Source of the DNA: Chloroflexota bacterium
Lineage (GTDB): Bacteria; Chloroflexota; Anaerolineae; Anaerolineales; Villigracilaceae
Reading direction: 5' to 3'
Length of the DNA stretch: 42,110 nucleotides
NCBI GenBank assembly: GCA_029782225.1
Contig: JAKOVF010000064.1
Span: 1 to 42,110 of the forward strand
A program made the position numbers and the translations under genes. The notes beneath the pieces were generated by a model that had not been told where the DNA came from, made no database searches, and was given only the letters and a program-made list of their open reading frames with translations. Below, one piece after another: positions 33,725-41,310 of the stretch (position 1 is the stretch's first letter; every line of letters begins with the position of its first letter).

Positions 33725-34525
33725 TTAATTTGGTTTGTATGAGATGATCTTGGCGCTGTAGACTGCCTTGTATATCTCATCACGCGAAATGGTCTTCAGG
33801 TCAATGGCATCGCCCATATCGTTGATGGCGGAGTCCACGGTTTCCTTGTCAAAGAAAACCGGCTTGATTTCAATCTCCCGGAAGCCGACCGCTTCCATCA
33901 TGCCAATGTAATCTTTTGCTTCCATCGCGCCGGCCACACACCCGGCCCAGGCGCTCAAGCTTTTCTTGATCGATTCAGGCAACGGTCCATCGGTAACGAT
34001 ATCAGAAACTGCAAATTTCCCGCCTGCTTTGAGCACGCGGAAAGCTTCAGCGAAGACCCTGGATTTGTCGGGGGATAGGTTGATCACGCAGTTGGAAATG
34101 ATGACGTCTACGCTGTCCGAGTCCACCGGTAAGTCTTCGAGATAACCCTGACGGAATTCCACGTTATCGAGAATCAATCGCTTCGCACTGGACCTGGCGC
34201 GGTCGATCATCTCGGGGGTCATATCCACGCCGATCACTTTCCCTGCGGCGCCAACTTTCTTGGCGGCGAAGAAGCAGTCGAGCCCCGCTCCCGAGCCGAG
34301 ATCAAGCACGGTTTGACCCGGTTGTAATGAGGCAAGGGTGATCGGGTCGCCGCACCCGTAGCTGACGGCAGATTCGCCGTCGGGGAGCGTGGCAAGCAAA
34401 TCTGCCGGGTAGAGACTGCTTTCGGCGCTGCAGCAGTCCGAAGGTCCACAGCAGGAAGCGGAGCTCTTGATCCGTTCTGCATAATGCTCGCGGACGGCAT
34501 CGTGAATGGGGGTGGAAGTTGACAT
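33725..34525 (-). CDS. arsM: Arsenite S-adenosylmethionine methyltransferase
   Basis: 266 residues. The three conserved arsenite-binding cysteines are in their usual settings: Cys58 (S-Y-G-C-G-D-P), Cys146 (I-S-N-C-V-I-N-L) and Cys196 (W-A-G-C-V-A-G-A). The SAM motif is V-L-D-L-G-S-G-A-G-L-D (73-83). An extra N-terminal C-C-G-P-S-D-C-C cluster (25-32) is common in bacterial ArsM. It methylates As(III) to mono-, di- and trimethyl forms. It follows arsR with an 80-base gap that holds an operator-like repeat, and has an AAGGAG site. Confidence 0.95.
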   Translation of the reverse strand: MSTSTPIHDAVREHYAERIKSSASCCGPSDCCSAESSLYPADLLATLPDGESAVSYGCGDPITLASLQPGQTVLDLGSGAGLDCFFAAKKVGAAGKVIGVDMTPEMIDRARSSAKRLILDNVEFRQGYLEDLPVDSDSVDVIISNCVINLSPDKSRVFAEAFRVLKAGGKFAVSDIVTDGPLPESIKKSLSAWAGCVAGAMEAKDYIGMMEAVGFREIEIKPVFFDKETVDSAINDMGDAIDLKTISRDEIYKAVYSAKIISYKPN

Positions 34526-34540
34526 TCTTAGTCTCCTTAT

Positions 34541-34556
34541 ATAGATGTTTGTCTAT
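34541..34556. promoter_or_regulatory. ArsR operator candidate before arsM
   Basis: ATAGA and TCTAT flank TGTTTG. The right ten bases GTTTGTCTAT are repeated exactly in the site upstream of arsR (34953-34962). This suggests a second ArsR binding site just before arsM. Confidence 0.55.
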
Positions 34557-34605
34557 GTGTTGTTGCAAAAAACAACGGGACGCCGCCCAGGATGGAGTCC
34601 CGCGT

Positions 34606-34920
34606 TTATCCGGAGTTGGATTGTTTTATGACGTTCAGGGTTGTCTCGGCTTCGGGGGCGAATTTGATCATCAACTGTCCGCAGCAAAAAGAGACATGCT
34701 CCTGGTTGAGGGTGTAGAAAGTCTGTTTGCCTTCCTCGCGGAGATTGACCAGGCCCGCGTCGCGCAAAATGGCAAGATGATGTGAAACGGTCGGCTGGGT
34801 GACATCAAGTTTATCTACAATGTCGCCGACTGAAAGCCAGCGGCAACAGCAGATGCTCATGATCTTCTGGCGGGTTTCGTCCGCAATTGCTTTGCCAAAA
34901 AGGACAGGGTCAAATTTCAT
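34606..34920 (-). CDS. arsR: ArsR-family metalloregulatory repressor
   Basis: 104-residue winged-helix repressor. The DNA-recognition region is V-G-D-I-V-D-K-L-D-V-T-Q-P-T-V-S-H-H-L-A-I-L, followed by the wing G-L-V-N-L-R-E-E-G-K-Q-T-F-Y. Possible As(III) ligands are the Cys24-25-26 cluster (S-I-C-C-C-R-W) before the recognition helices and Cys79-80 after the wing. The E. coli arrangement (C-V-C-D-L in the recognition helix) is absent, so the sensing site differs. It has its own promoter with an operator inside and should release arsM expression on arsenite binding. Confidence 0.93.
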   Translation of the reverse strand: MKFDPVLFGKAIADETRQKIMSICCCRWLSVGDIVDKLDVTQPTVSHHLAILRDAGLVNLREEGKQTFYTLNQEHVSFCCGQLMIKFAPEAETTLNVIKQSNSG

Positions 34921-34941
34921 ATAGACAGACTCCTATGTGTC

Positions 34942-34969
34942 ATTATATCGAAGTTTGTCTATTTGTCAA
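34942..34969 (-). promoter_or_regulatory. arsR promoter with overlapping ArsR operator
   Basis: On the minus strand TTGACA (34969-34964) and TATAAT (34947-34942) are both consensus and are 16 bases apart. The operator-like ATATCGAAGTTTGTCTAT (plus strand 34945-34962) fills the spacer, the expected position for repression by exclusion of polymerase. An AGGAG site precedes the arsR ATG. Confidence 0.8.
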
Positions 34970-34976
34970 TAGGTTG

Positions 34977-35005
34977 TTGACACGACCCACCATTTGCCCT
35001 ATAAA
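34977..35005 (+). promoter_or_regulatory. Promoter of the patatin-like phospholipase gene
   Basis: TTGACA and TATAAA are spaced exactly 17 bases apart, 26 bases before the ATG at 35031. It is back-to-back with the arsR promoter, whose operator ends 14 bases upstream of this -35 box. Confidence 0.8.
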
Positions 35006-35030
35006 GTTACATATAGAAAAGGAGTGGACC

Positions 35031-36194
35031 ATGACCAGTGAACAACCTATTCGCGCACTTGTCTTATCTGGCGGGGGAGGGCGCGGCGCCTTCCACGCAG
35101 GCGTGTATCAATATCTGATGTCGGACAACAAAAAAGGAGTGGATAGTAAACATAAGGCTCCCTGGAAGCCTTCGATCGTTGTTGGCACTTCCATTGGAGC
35201 GGTGAACGGTGCCGCCATTGCGCAGGGGATGACAGCTGACGAGCTCGTGGCAGTCTGGAAACAACTTGAAGAGCAGGATATTCAAGGGATCCCTCCCGGG
35301 ATGCAGGGAATGGCACGCTGGATCGTCAGCAAGCTTTTTGACAAGATCATGGATGCCAAGCTTGCCAGAGTTGATCCCGCGCATTCCACATCTCCGATTC
35401 CTGAAGAATACTGGCCGCCCCTCCCGCTGGTACCACCCTGGCTGGCACAGAGACTCGTTGGGCGCTGGATCAATCTACTCGATACCGGTCCGCTCAAGGA
35501 TACGCTGATCTCCCGATTCAAGTTCAACGCGGAGAAACTGGCCTCCAGCGATACAGCCCTGCTGATCGCTGCCACAAAAGTGCAGACCGGCGAACGCGTC
35601 CTTTTCAGTAATCGCAGTGTATACGACCATAAGCGTGGCCGCCCTCGCGCCGATGTTTGGCCCGGGATCACGAGAGAACGCATCCTGGCATCCTGTTCGA
35701 TTCCGCTTGTGTACCCATGGACCGAGGACAAGGAAACCAACTCGCTCTACTGGGACGGTGCCCTGGTTGCAAATACACCCCTTGGCGCGGCGCTCGATCT
35801 GATGGGCCAAGACGTGGATGTCCCCAGTGAAGTTGTCATCGTAATGATGACACCGTGGATGGAAAGCGGCGAAGCGCAGGCGCGATCCCCCATGCGCCAG
35901 AGGCCTAAATCCTTCGGCGATGCCATTACATGGATGCTGGACTGGATGCTGCTGTCTTCGTTCCGCGAGAACCTGAAAATGATCTCGGCTTTTAACGATC
36001 TGGCGGAACGCGAACGCAAGGAAGGGAAGCCGCCTTACCGTTATCGCATCGTCAAGCCGCTGATCGTGGCTCCAACAAAGTTCATGGATGCCGAACGGAT
36101 CATTGACTATGATGGGGATGTCTCCGCCAGGCTGATTGACGAAGGGTTGAAAGCCGCACAGAAGACATTTAGAGACGCTTTTCCCGCTGCATAG
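35031..36194 (+). CDS. Patatin-like phospholipase family protein
   Basis: 387 residues. The oxyanion loop is S-G-G-G-G-R-G-A (13-20), the nucleophile elbow G-T-S-I-G has Ser54, and the catalytic Asp242 is in W-D-G-A-L-V. This Ser-Asp dyad fold hydrolyses acyl chains from phospholipids or other lipids. No signal peptide is present, so it is cytoplasmic or membrane-associated. The frame is open further upstream, but ATG 35031 has an AAAAGGAG site and follows the promoter, so it is chosen. It diverges from arsR. Confidence 0.93.
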   Translation: MTSEQPIRALVLSGGGGRGAFHAGVYQYLMSDNKKGVDSKHKAPWKPSIVVGTSIGAVNGAAIAQGMTADELVAVWKQLEEQDIQGIPPGMQGMARWIVSKLFDKIMDAKLARVDPAHSTSPIPEEYWPPLPLVPPWLAQRLVGRWINLLDTGPLKDTLISRFKFNAEKLASSDTALLIAATKVQTGERVLFSNRSVYDHKRGRPRADVWPGITRERILASCSIPLVYPWTEDKETNSLYWDGALVANTPLGAALDLMGQDVDVPSEVVIVMMTPWMESGEAQARSPMRQRPKSFGDAITWMLDWMLLSSFRENLKMISAFNDLAERERKEGKPPYRYRIVKPLIVAPTKFMDAERIIDYDGDVSARLIDEGLKAAQKTFRDAFPAA

Positions 36195-36241
36195 AACAGA
36201 GGCAAGCATCGGCTTCCAAATACAGTGAATTGGCGAAGCGC

Positions 36242-38050
36242 CTATTTGCCTGTGAGCACTCCCAGCCGATCAATGTAATCTTCCAGCACTGCAAAGGCGT
36301 CTTCAATGGGTTGGGTGCTGGTCATATCCACGCCGGCGATCTTGAAGACCTCAAGCGGTGACCTGGAGGAACCGGCTTTCAGGAAGTTGATGTGATCCTG
36401 CGCAGCGTTCGGCGTGCCGTTGAGGATGCGCTTAGCAATGGCATTTGCCGCAGAAATGCCGATGGCGTATTGGAAGGAGTAGTAATCAATGTACAGGTGC
36501 GTGGTGAATGTGCCCCACGTGATGCCCACGCGTTCGCGGTCCAGGTTCATGTAGCCGCCGTAGCCTTCGCTGAAAAGATCGGCCATCAACTCGATCATTG
36601 CATCGGCCGTGAGGGCCTGACCCTTCTCGATGCGCTGATGAGTTTCCAGTTCGAATCGCGCCAGCGTAGGCATGATGAAGAAATAGCGATGGAAGTTATC
36701 CATGGCTTCTTCAAGCAGGGCGATCTGGAAGTATTTGTCGGGATTTGCCTCCAGCAGATGGGCGCGGGTCATAGCCTGGCTGAAGTTTGACGCGGTCTCC
36801 GCGATAATGGATGGATAACTGTAGTAGATCATGGGCTGTGCACGGCTGCCATAGTAGGCGTGCATGGAATGGCCCAGCTCATGCGAGAGCGTGCTCACGC
36901 TTCCGATATCATCGGTGTAGCTCATCAGAATGAAAGGATGCGTATCCTTTGGGACGCGCGTCGAAAACGCGCCCTGGCGTTTGCCCGCGTTGGGAGACCA
37001 ATCCACCCAGCGCTCTTTTAAGCATCCCTTCCGCAAAACGCCCACATATTCATCACCCATCGGTGCAAGCCCTTCGCAGATCCAGTCCACTGCTTTCTCG
37101 AACGGAACTCTGTGCTTTTTGGTCGTAAGCGGCGCCCAAACGTCATAGGGATTCAGTGATTTCACCCCTAACGCCTTGCGTCGGATTTGCCAGTATTTAT
37201 GCCAGAGGGGGAGTTTCTTTTTGAAGATTTCCAGCAGGTTGTGGAACATTTCAATTGGAACATTGCCATTGAAAAGTGTGGATTCAAGCGATGACTTGAA
37301 GTTCCGCACTTTCATGTTGAACACGTTCTGTTTGATGGACGCGGTCAGATTGCTCGCCAGCGTATTCTTGTATTCGAAATACTTGTCGTTGTAATTTTCC
37401 CAGGCTGTTTTCCGCGCCTCACGGTCTGGACTGTTGAGGATGGCATCAAATGTACTCTGTGTCAGTTCCACCTTTTTCCCCTTGCTATCCCGTGCTGGCT
37501 CGAACTCAAAGTCAGCATTCGCCAGCATATGCGCCGTGGTGCGGACCGTGCCGAATGGGTCGCGCAACATGCCGAGTATTTCCTCCACCTCCGCATTGCG
37601 GACGTGTGCCTGTTTGCGGAACAGGTCGTCAATGTAATGCTCATACAGCTTCATGCGTGGATCATTGGCCAGCCACTGACGCAGCTTCTCTTCGCCGATG
37701 GCAAGAAGCTCGGGGTCAATGAACGCAGTCGCCGCACCGACCTGGGCCAGCGCGCTCATGGCTTTCCCGCTCGTGGCCGCGCCTTGCTGGTCGGCTGTAT
37801 CCACGGCACTGGACATTGTGGCATAGACCTGCACTTTCGCGGCGCGTTTGGAAAGCTCTTCGATCAGGTCCATCGCTTTGATGAATATATCAGGGTTATC
37901 TCCCAGGCGGCCCTGGTATTTCTTGATTTCCGGCAGAGTTTCGAGCAGGCCCTTGACTTCTTTATCAAACGCCTTTGGAGAAGAGAAAACACTTTCCGCA
38001 TTCCACGTTTGATTCTTCTGGACTTTCGAGCGGGGGAGAGGAGTGGTCAT
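36242..38050 (-). CDS. pepF: M3 family oligoendopeptidase F
   Basis: 602-residue cytoplasmic zinc peptidase that degrades peptides of about 7-17 residues. The zinc motif is L-S-H-E-L-G-H-S (His390, Glu391, His394) followed by M-H-A-Y-Y-G and, 25-30 residues on, the E-T-A-S-N-F segment with the third ligand Glu. The N-terminal oligoendopeptidase domain (about 100-180) and the R-Q-G-A-F-S-T segment are typical. The frame is open to 38095, but ATG 38050 has an AAGGA site and avoids reading into the adjacent repeat at 38063-38085. Confidence 0.95.
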   Translation of the reverse strand: MTTPLPRSKVQKNQTWNAESVFSSPKAFDKEVKGLLETLPEIKKYQGRLGDNPDIFIKAMDLIEELSKRAAKVQVYATMSSAVDTADQQGAATSGKAMSALAQVGAATAFIDPELLAIGEEKLRQWLANDPRMKLYEHYIDDLFRKQAHVRNAEVEEILGMLRDPFGTVRTTAHMLANADFEFEPARDSKGKKVELTQSTFDAILNSPDREARKTAWENYNDKYFEYKNTLASNLTASIKQNVFNMKVRNFKSSLESTLFNGNVPIEMFHNLLEIFKKKLPLWHKYWQIRRKALGVKSLNPYDVWAPLTTKKHRVPFEKAVDWICEGLAPMGDEYVGVLRKGCLKERWVDWSPNAGKRQGAFSTRVPKDTHPFILMSYTDDIGSVSTLSHELGHSMHAYYGSRAQPMIYYSYPSIIAETASNFSQAMTRAHLLEANPDKYFQIALLEEAMDNFHRYFFIMPTLARFELETHQRIEKGQALTADAMIELMADLFSEGYGGYMNLDRERVGITWGTFTTHLYIDYYSFQYAIGISAANAIAKRILNGTPNAAQDHINFLKAGSSRSPLEVFKIAGVDMTSTQPIEDAFAVLEDYIDRLGVLTGK

Positions 38051-38062
38051 AGGTGTCCTTTT

Positions 38063-38085
38063 GTAGGTCACGCCTGTAGCGCGAC
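38063..38085 (+). repeat. Solo GTAG-headed REP-like hairpin
   Basis: GTAG is followed by a 19-base hairpin whose arms GTCACGC / GCGCGAC pair with one mismatch around a CTGTA loop. It sits between pepF and the REPIN-like pair at 38100. Confidence 0.75.
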
Positions 38086-38099
38086 AAGTTGACACAGAT

Positions 38100-38156
38100 G
38101 TAGGTCACGTCTTTGACGTGACTGCTCATATGATCGTCACTTCCAGCGTGACCTAC
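38100..38156. repeat. REPIN-like inverted pair upstream of the RAYT gene
   Basis: A first unit GTAG + GTCACGTC-TTT-GACGTGAC (38100-38122) is perfect. An inverted second unit (38136-38156) ends CGTGACCTAC, so GTAG heads both ends. The spacer is 13 bases. It abuts the -10 box of the RAYT gene. Confidence 0.85.
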
Positions 38157-38158
38157 CG

Positions 38159-38164
38159 TATAAT
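38159..38164 (+). promoter_or_regulatory. Candidate -10 box of the RAYT gene
   Basis: TATAAT lies three bases after the REPIN-like pair and six bases before the ATG at 38171, leaving no room for a ribosome site. The -35 region falls inside the repeat. Confidence 0.5.
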
Positions 38165-38170
38165 GATTGC

Positions 38171-38683
38171 ATGAATTTTCGTCGCTATTATATCCCTGGC
38201 GGGGCAGTGTTCATTACGCAGGTTGTGCAGTATCGGGGACCTGTTTTTCGTGACCCTGCGATGGTTCTGCTGCTCCGTGAAATCCTGCATAATGTGAAGA
38301 CGTTTCACCCTTTTGTTATGTTGGGCTATGTGTTCTTGTACGATCATTTCCATTGTATTCTTCAGCCCACAGGTGACGGTAACTTCAGCGATATTATGCA
38401 CTCCCTAAAGTTCAATTTCACAAGGGAATATAAAAAGAAACTTGGGCTTTCTCCTTCTCAATCGATGAAGTTCTGGCAAAAACGATTTTGGGATCATGTA
38501 ATTCGCGACGACCGTGATTTTGAAAACCACCTTCACTACATGCACTATAACCCGGTCAAGCATGGCTACATTACCGATCCGAGAGATTGGAAAGATAGCA
38601 GCTATATCGAATGGGAAAAGCGGGGGCTATATCCTCCGCCGTTTACATGGGAGGAACCTGAGAATGCGAATTGGGGCGAGTAG
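38171..38683 (+). CDS. REP-associated tyrosine transposase (RAYT, Y1_Tnp/HUH family)
   Basis: 170 residues. The HUH metal motif is H59-F-H61 (Y-D-H-F-H-C-I-L), and the probable catalytic Tyr123 is in Y-M-H-Y-N-P-V-K-H-G. F-W-Q-K-R-F-W-D-H-V-I-R-D is another family segment. RAYTs are single-copy domesticated relatives of IS200/IS605 transposases that nick GTAG- or GGAG-headed REP hairpins. Here GTAG-headed REP pairs flank the gene on both sides and recur to 41.3 kb. The TAG stop codon is part of the GTAG of the downstream repeat. Confidence 0.93.
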   Translation: MNFRRYYIPGGAVFITQVVQYRGPVFRDPAMVLLLREILHNVKTFHPFVMLGYVFLYDHFHCILQPTGDGNFSDIMHSLKFNFTREYKKKLGLSPSQSMKFWQKRFWDHVIRDDRDFENHLHYMHYNPVKHGYITDPRDWKDSSYIEWEKRGLYPPPFTWEEPENANWGE

Positions 38684-38745
38684 GTCACGCCTTTGGCGTG
38701 ACATTGTAGTTTCAATACCGGCGTCACGCTGGAAGCGTGACCTAC
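38680..38745. repeat. REPIN-like inverted pair downstream of the RAYT gene
   Basis: The first unit is GTAG + GTCACGCC-TTT-GGCGTGAC (38680-38702), perfect. The second inverted unit is GTCACGC-TGGAA-GCGTGAC + CTAC (38723-38745), also perfect in the stem. The left GTAG provides the RAYT stop codon and the right CTAC (GTAG on the minus strand) provides the stop of the GNAT gene. Confidence 0.92.
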
Positions 38746-39248
38746 TTATTGATTGAATATAAGAGATACGGCCCTTTGTCGTCATATCCTTCTTTTTCAA
38801 AGGACATTCCGATTTTGGTTGCAACCCTTTTGGATGCCTCGTTATCCCGGTCGATCAGGCAGATCAGGCGGGACAAATTCAGCTTGTCGTAGGCATACTC
38901 AGCGATTCCCTGTGCGGCCTCTGTAGCCAGCCCCTGCCCCCAAAATTTCCGCGCCAGCATATATGCGACTTCAACTTCATATTGACCATCGATCGTCCAC
39001 GGAAGCAGACCGCAGCGGCCAATGAATTGACCGGTCTCTTTATAGATCGTGGCCCAGAGTCCCAACTCGGGATGCTGGGGATGTCCATTCAGGAACCATT
39101 CCAGTTCCTCTTTGGTTTCATCGCGCGTCAATGTCCCTTCAGGAAAATACTTGCGGACCTCTTTGTCGCTGTAAAGCACAAATAAATCATCCAGATCGTC
39201 CATGACAAGCCGACGTAACAGGAGTCTCTTTGTTTCAAGAATGTTCAT
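38742..39248 (-). CDS. GNAT family N-acetyltransferase (RimJ/RimL type)
   Basis: 168 residues of Acetyltransf_3 type: R-L-L-L-R-R-L-V-M-D-D-L at the start, I-G-R-C-G-L-L-P-W, then the acetyl-CoA-binding W-G-Q-G-L-A-T-E-A-A-Q-G-I-A-E-Y-A region and the late N-E-A-S-K-R-V-A-T-K-I-G-M. It transfers acetyl from acetyl-CoA to an amine, perhaps a ribosomal protein N-terminus or a drug. ATG 39248 overlaps the SDR stop in an ATGA. The TAG stop is donated by the adjacent REP unit. Confidence 0.92.
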   Translation of the reverse strand: MNILETKRLLLRRLVMDDLDDLFVLYSDKEVRKYFPEGTLTRDETKEELEWFLNGHPQHPELGLWATIYKETGQFIGRCGLLPWTIDGQYEVEVAYMLARKFWGQGLATEAAQGIAEYAYDKLNLSRLICLIDRDNEASKRVATKIGMSFEKEGYDDKGPYLLYSINK

Positions 39249-40117
39249 AAGGATCTACCCAAATCGTTTCTCTTATTGAATCCTAAATTTGCTGCAATCA
39301 CCTTGTCTATGACGCGCTTCGGCAGGATGGCGCGGAGTAATTGCATTATCACATTGTCGGGCATGACAGAATATCGGACGCGCGGTCTGGGCGTGGTCAA
39401 CGCCTGCCAGACGACCTCACCGATTTTTTCGGGCGGATAGCCCTTCCTTCCGCCCTCGATCATATAGTTTTGTGCGCGTTTCCCCGCTTCAAAATATTCA
39501 GTGTCACGGTATAGCCCGGCATCGACTTTCTCCGCCTTATCCCAAATCGGCGTGGCGACTGCTCCAGGCGCGACAATGATGACGTCAATTCCATAGAGCA
39601 TTAGCTCCCGTCGCAGGCTTTCTGAGAATCCCTCCAGACCGTGTTTCGATGCAACGTACGCGCCGACAAAGGGAGCCCCGTTCTTTCCGCCCACAGAACT
39701 GATGTTGATGATGCGGCCCGGTTTCCCCCGCCGTGTGCGGTCGCTGCCCAGCAAAGGTACGAATGCCTGTGTGACGATCAATACACTGACCAGGTTCACC
39801 TCCAGTTGATGTCGAAAATCGTCGATGGCCTGATGCATTAGGGGCGCGGGAACGGCAATCCCTGCGTTATTGACCAGCCCGAACAAAGTCTCTCCGTTGA
39901 GTTGACCTGCGACCTGCTGCGCCGCCGCCCGGACCGCCGCTTGATCTGTCACGTCAAAGATCAGCGGGACGAATGCTCCTCCAAGCTCTCTGGAGAGCCG
40001 TTCCGCATCTTCAGCCTTCCGGACACTCCCGAAGACGCGAAATCCCTGTTGGATCAACACTTTTGTGATCCCCCAGCCAATTCCTGTCGAAACGCCGGTG
40101 ACAACAATACTCTGCAT
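39245..40117 (-). CDS. Short-chain dehydrogenase/reductase
   Basis: 290-residue classical SDR. The cofactor motif is T-G-V-S-T-G-I-G (7-14), N-N-A-G is at 83-86, and the catalytic residues are Ser140/141 (I-N-I-S-S-V-G-G), Tyr154 and Lys158 (G-A-Y-V-A-S-K-H-G). It oxidises or reduces an alcohol/carbonyl with NAD(P); the substrate is unknown, perhaps retinol- or steroid-like lipids in related proteins. It is the first gene of a two-gene unit with the GNAT gene and starts 17 bases from a REPIN-like pair. Confidence 0.93.
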   Translation of the reverse strand: MQSIVVTGVSTGIGWGITKVLIQQGFRVFGSVRKAEDAERLSRELGGAFVPLIFDVTDQAAVRAAAQQVAGQLNGETLFGLVNNAGIAVPAPLMHQAIDDFRHQLEVNLVSVLIVTQAFVPLLGSDRTRRGKPGRIINISSVGGKNGAPFVGAYVASKHGLEGFSESLRRELMLYGIDVIIVAPGAVATPIWDKAEKVDAGLYRDTEYFEAGKRAQNYMIEGGRKGYPPEKIGEVVWQALTTPRPRVRYSVMPDNVIMQLLRAILPKRVIDKVIAANLGFNKRNDLGRSL

Positions 40118-40133
40118 AGGTTATTCTCTGGGA

Positions 40134-40213
40134 GTAGGTCACGCCTGTGGCGTGACGATTACGATTGCAATGTTCCCGTCACGCAGGAAGCGTGACCTAC
40201 GAGCGTGACCTAC
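40134..40213. repeat. REPIN-like inverted pair plus a partial third unit
   Basis: Unit 1 is GTAG + GTCACGCC-TGT-GGCGTGAC (40134-40156), perfect. Unit 2 is GTCACGC-AGGAA-GCGTGAC + CTAC (40178-40200). A 13-base fragment GAGCGTGACCTAC (40201-40213) directly follows and repeats the end of unit 2 with GTAG on the minus strand. That GTAG supplies the TAG stop of the DUF2804 gene. Confidence 0.92.
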
Positions 40214-41226
40214 CATCTTGCATGATGCTCCTCGGCAAAGCCGATCAGGTCATGGATTTCCAATGGAGTGCCATCATCCAGGACCACGCGACCATTGTAA
40301 CGACCAAACATCTGGTGGACTTCGCTGAAGATGATTCCCAGATTCGTCCGCGCGGTGCGGTCTTTGAACGGGGTGGAGGTCAGGTCGAGGCGCTTTTCAT
40401 CATCGGTAAAATGCCAGGGGTACATGTACTCGCCCGAACGGTAATCAAAGCGGACCGCGCCAAGCTTGTGGATACGCCCGTTCAGCACAATGCAGTTTTC
40501 GGTGGCTTTGCTCAAGTCGCCGAAGCCCTGCCCAAAGTTCAGCCCGATCGTTCTTCCATCTGTCAGAAAACCCGAAGCGCTGGCCCAGTTCCAAAAGCTG
40601 CGATACTCCCAGACGCCGCGTCCCCAATCCAGGGAACCAACACAGGTTGAAGGTTCAAGGTTCTCAAGTTGATCGCCGTATTTGATGAAGCCCTGCGCGG
40701 GAAGGCAGTTGATCTTGGTGTTGTCGTAGAAACGCTTCTCACCGATGGGAATGATGATATTCATCGACTCATGGCCGGCCGGGATACCCAGCCTGATCTC
40801 GGCCTGCATCCCGCGACCGTTGTTAAATCCCGGCCAGTTGACGTTGACACAGCGCTGATTCGGCTTGGCCTGGAAGGACAGCGAGGCCTTATCATTTTTG
40901 AAGGAAGCTTCGCCCCCTTCGGGATTTCGCTCGAGGCTGATTCCGCTTCCGAGCGGAATGACCAGCCCCTCTTCGTGCAAGTCGCCTGTCGTAAAGCCCA
41001 TCGTGTAAACGAAGATGTTGCCCGCATAGCCGAGGTCGGCGATGGTCGCGGAGAAAAAGCGACGCGGTGTGAAGACGGCGTAATAATCCCAGCGCTTGAT
41101 ACGGAAACGGTGGAAGCGCGCGTTCTCCAGATTGCAGTCCAGCAGCGGACGCCGCGACCAGCCGACTTGCGTCAGCTTGCCGCGGGAGTCGAGAAGAGGG
41201 CCGGGTTGTGTGAGTTCGGTTTGCAT
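40210..41226 (-). CDS. DUF2804 domain protein
   Basis: 338 residues of the uncharacterised DUF2804 family. It includes the family-typical R-I-K-R-W-D-Y-Y-A-V segment, the C-L-P-A-x-G core, and the L-D-W-G-R-G-V-W-E-Y-R-S-F-W-N-W-A-S-A-S-G region (about 203-222) and N-F-G-Q-G-F-G-D. No signal peptide, membrane helix or known catalytic motif is seen; function is unknown. It has a GAGG site. Both ends border REP pairs, and its stop codon lies in a REP GTAG. Confidence 0.9.
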   Translation of the reverse strand: MQTELTQPGPLLDSRGKLTQVGWSRRPLLDCNLENARFHRFRIKRWDYYAVFTPRRFFSATIADLGYAGNIFVYTMGFTTGDLHEEGLVIPLGSGISLERNPEGGEASFKNDKASLSFQAKPNQRCVNVNWPGFNNGRGMQAEIRLGIPAGHESMNIIIPIGEKRFYDNTKINCLPAQGFIKYGDQLENLEPSTCVGSLDWGRGVWEYRSFWNWASASGFLTDGRTIGLNFGQGFGDLSKATENCIVLNGRIHKLGAVRFDYRSGEYMYPWHFTDDEKRLDLTSTPFKDRTARTNLGIIFSEVHQMFGRYNGRVVLDDGTPLEIHDLIGFAEEHHARW

Positions 41227-41239
41227 GATCGCCTCAAGT

Positions 41240-41310
41240 GTAGGTCACGTCTTTGACGTGACGGTAACATTTTCCAAAAACAAATAAGTCACGCTAAGAG
41301 CGTGACCTAA
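41240..41310. repeat. REPIN-like inverted pair upstream of the DUF2804 gene
   Basis: Unit 1 is GTAG + GTCACGTC-TTT-GACGTGAC (41240-41262), identical to the unit at 38100. Unit 2 is GTCACGCT-AAG-AGCGTGAC (41288-41306) followed by CTAA in place of CTAC, so its head has decayed by one base. Confidence 0.9.

Noticed and set aside
40640..40680. GAAGGTTCAAGGTT in the DUF2804 gene matching the intergenic repeat at 24314-24327
   Set aside because: The encoded residues fit the family pattern without an insertion, so the 14-base match may be chance.
38063..41310. CRISPR array
   Set aside because: The repeated units are inverted hairpin pairs spread between genes, not direct repeats with equal spacers, and no cas genes are present.
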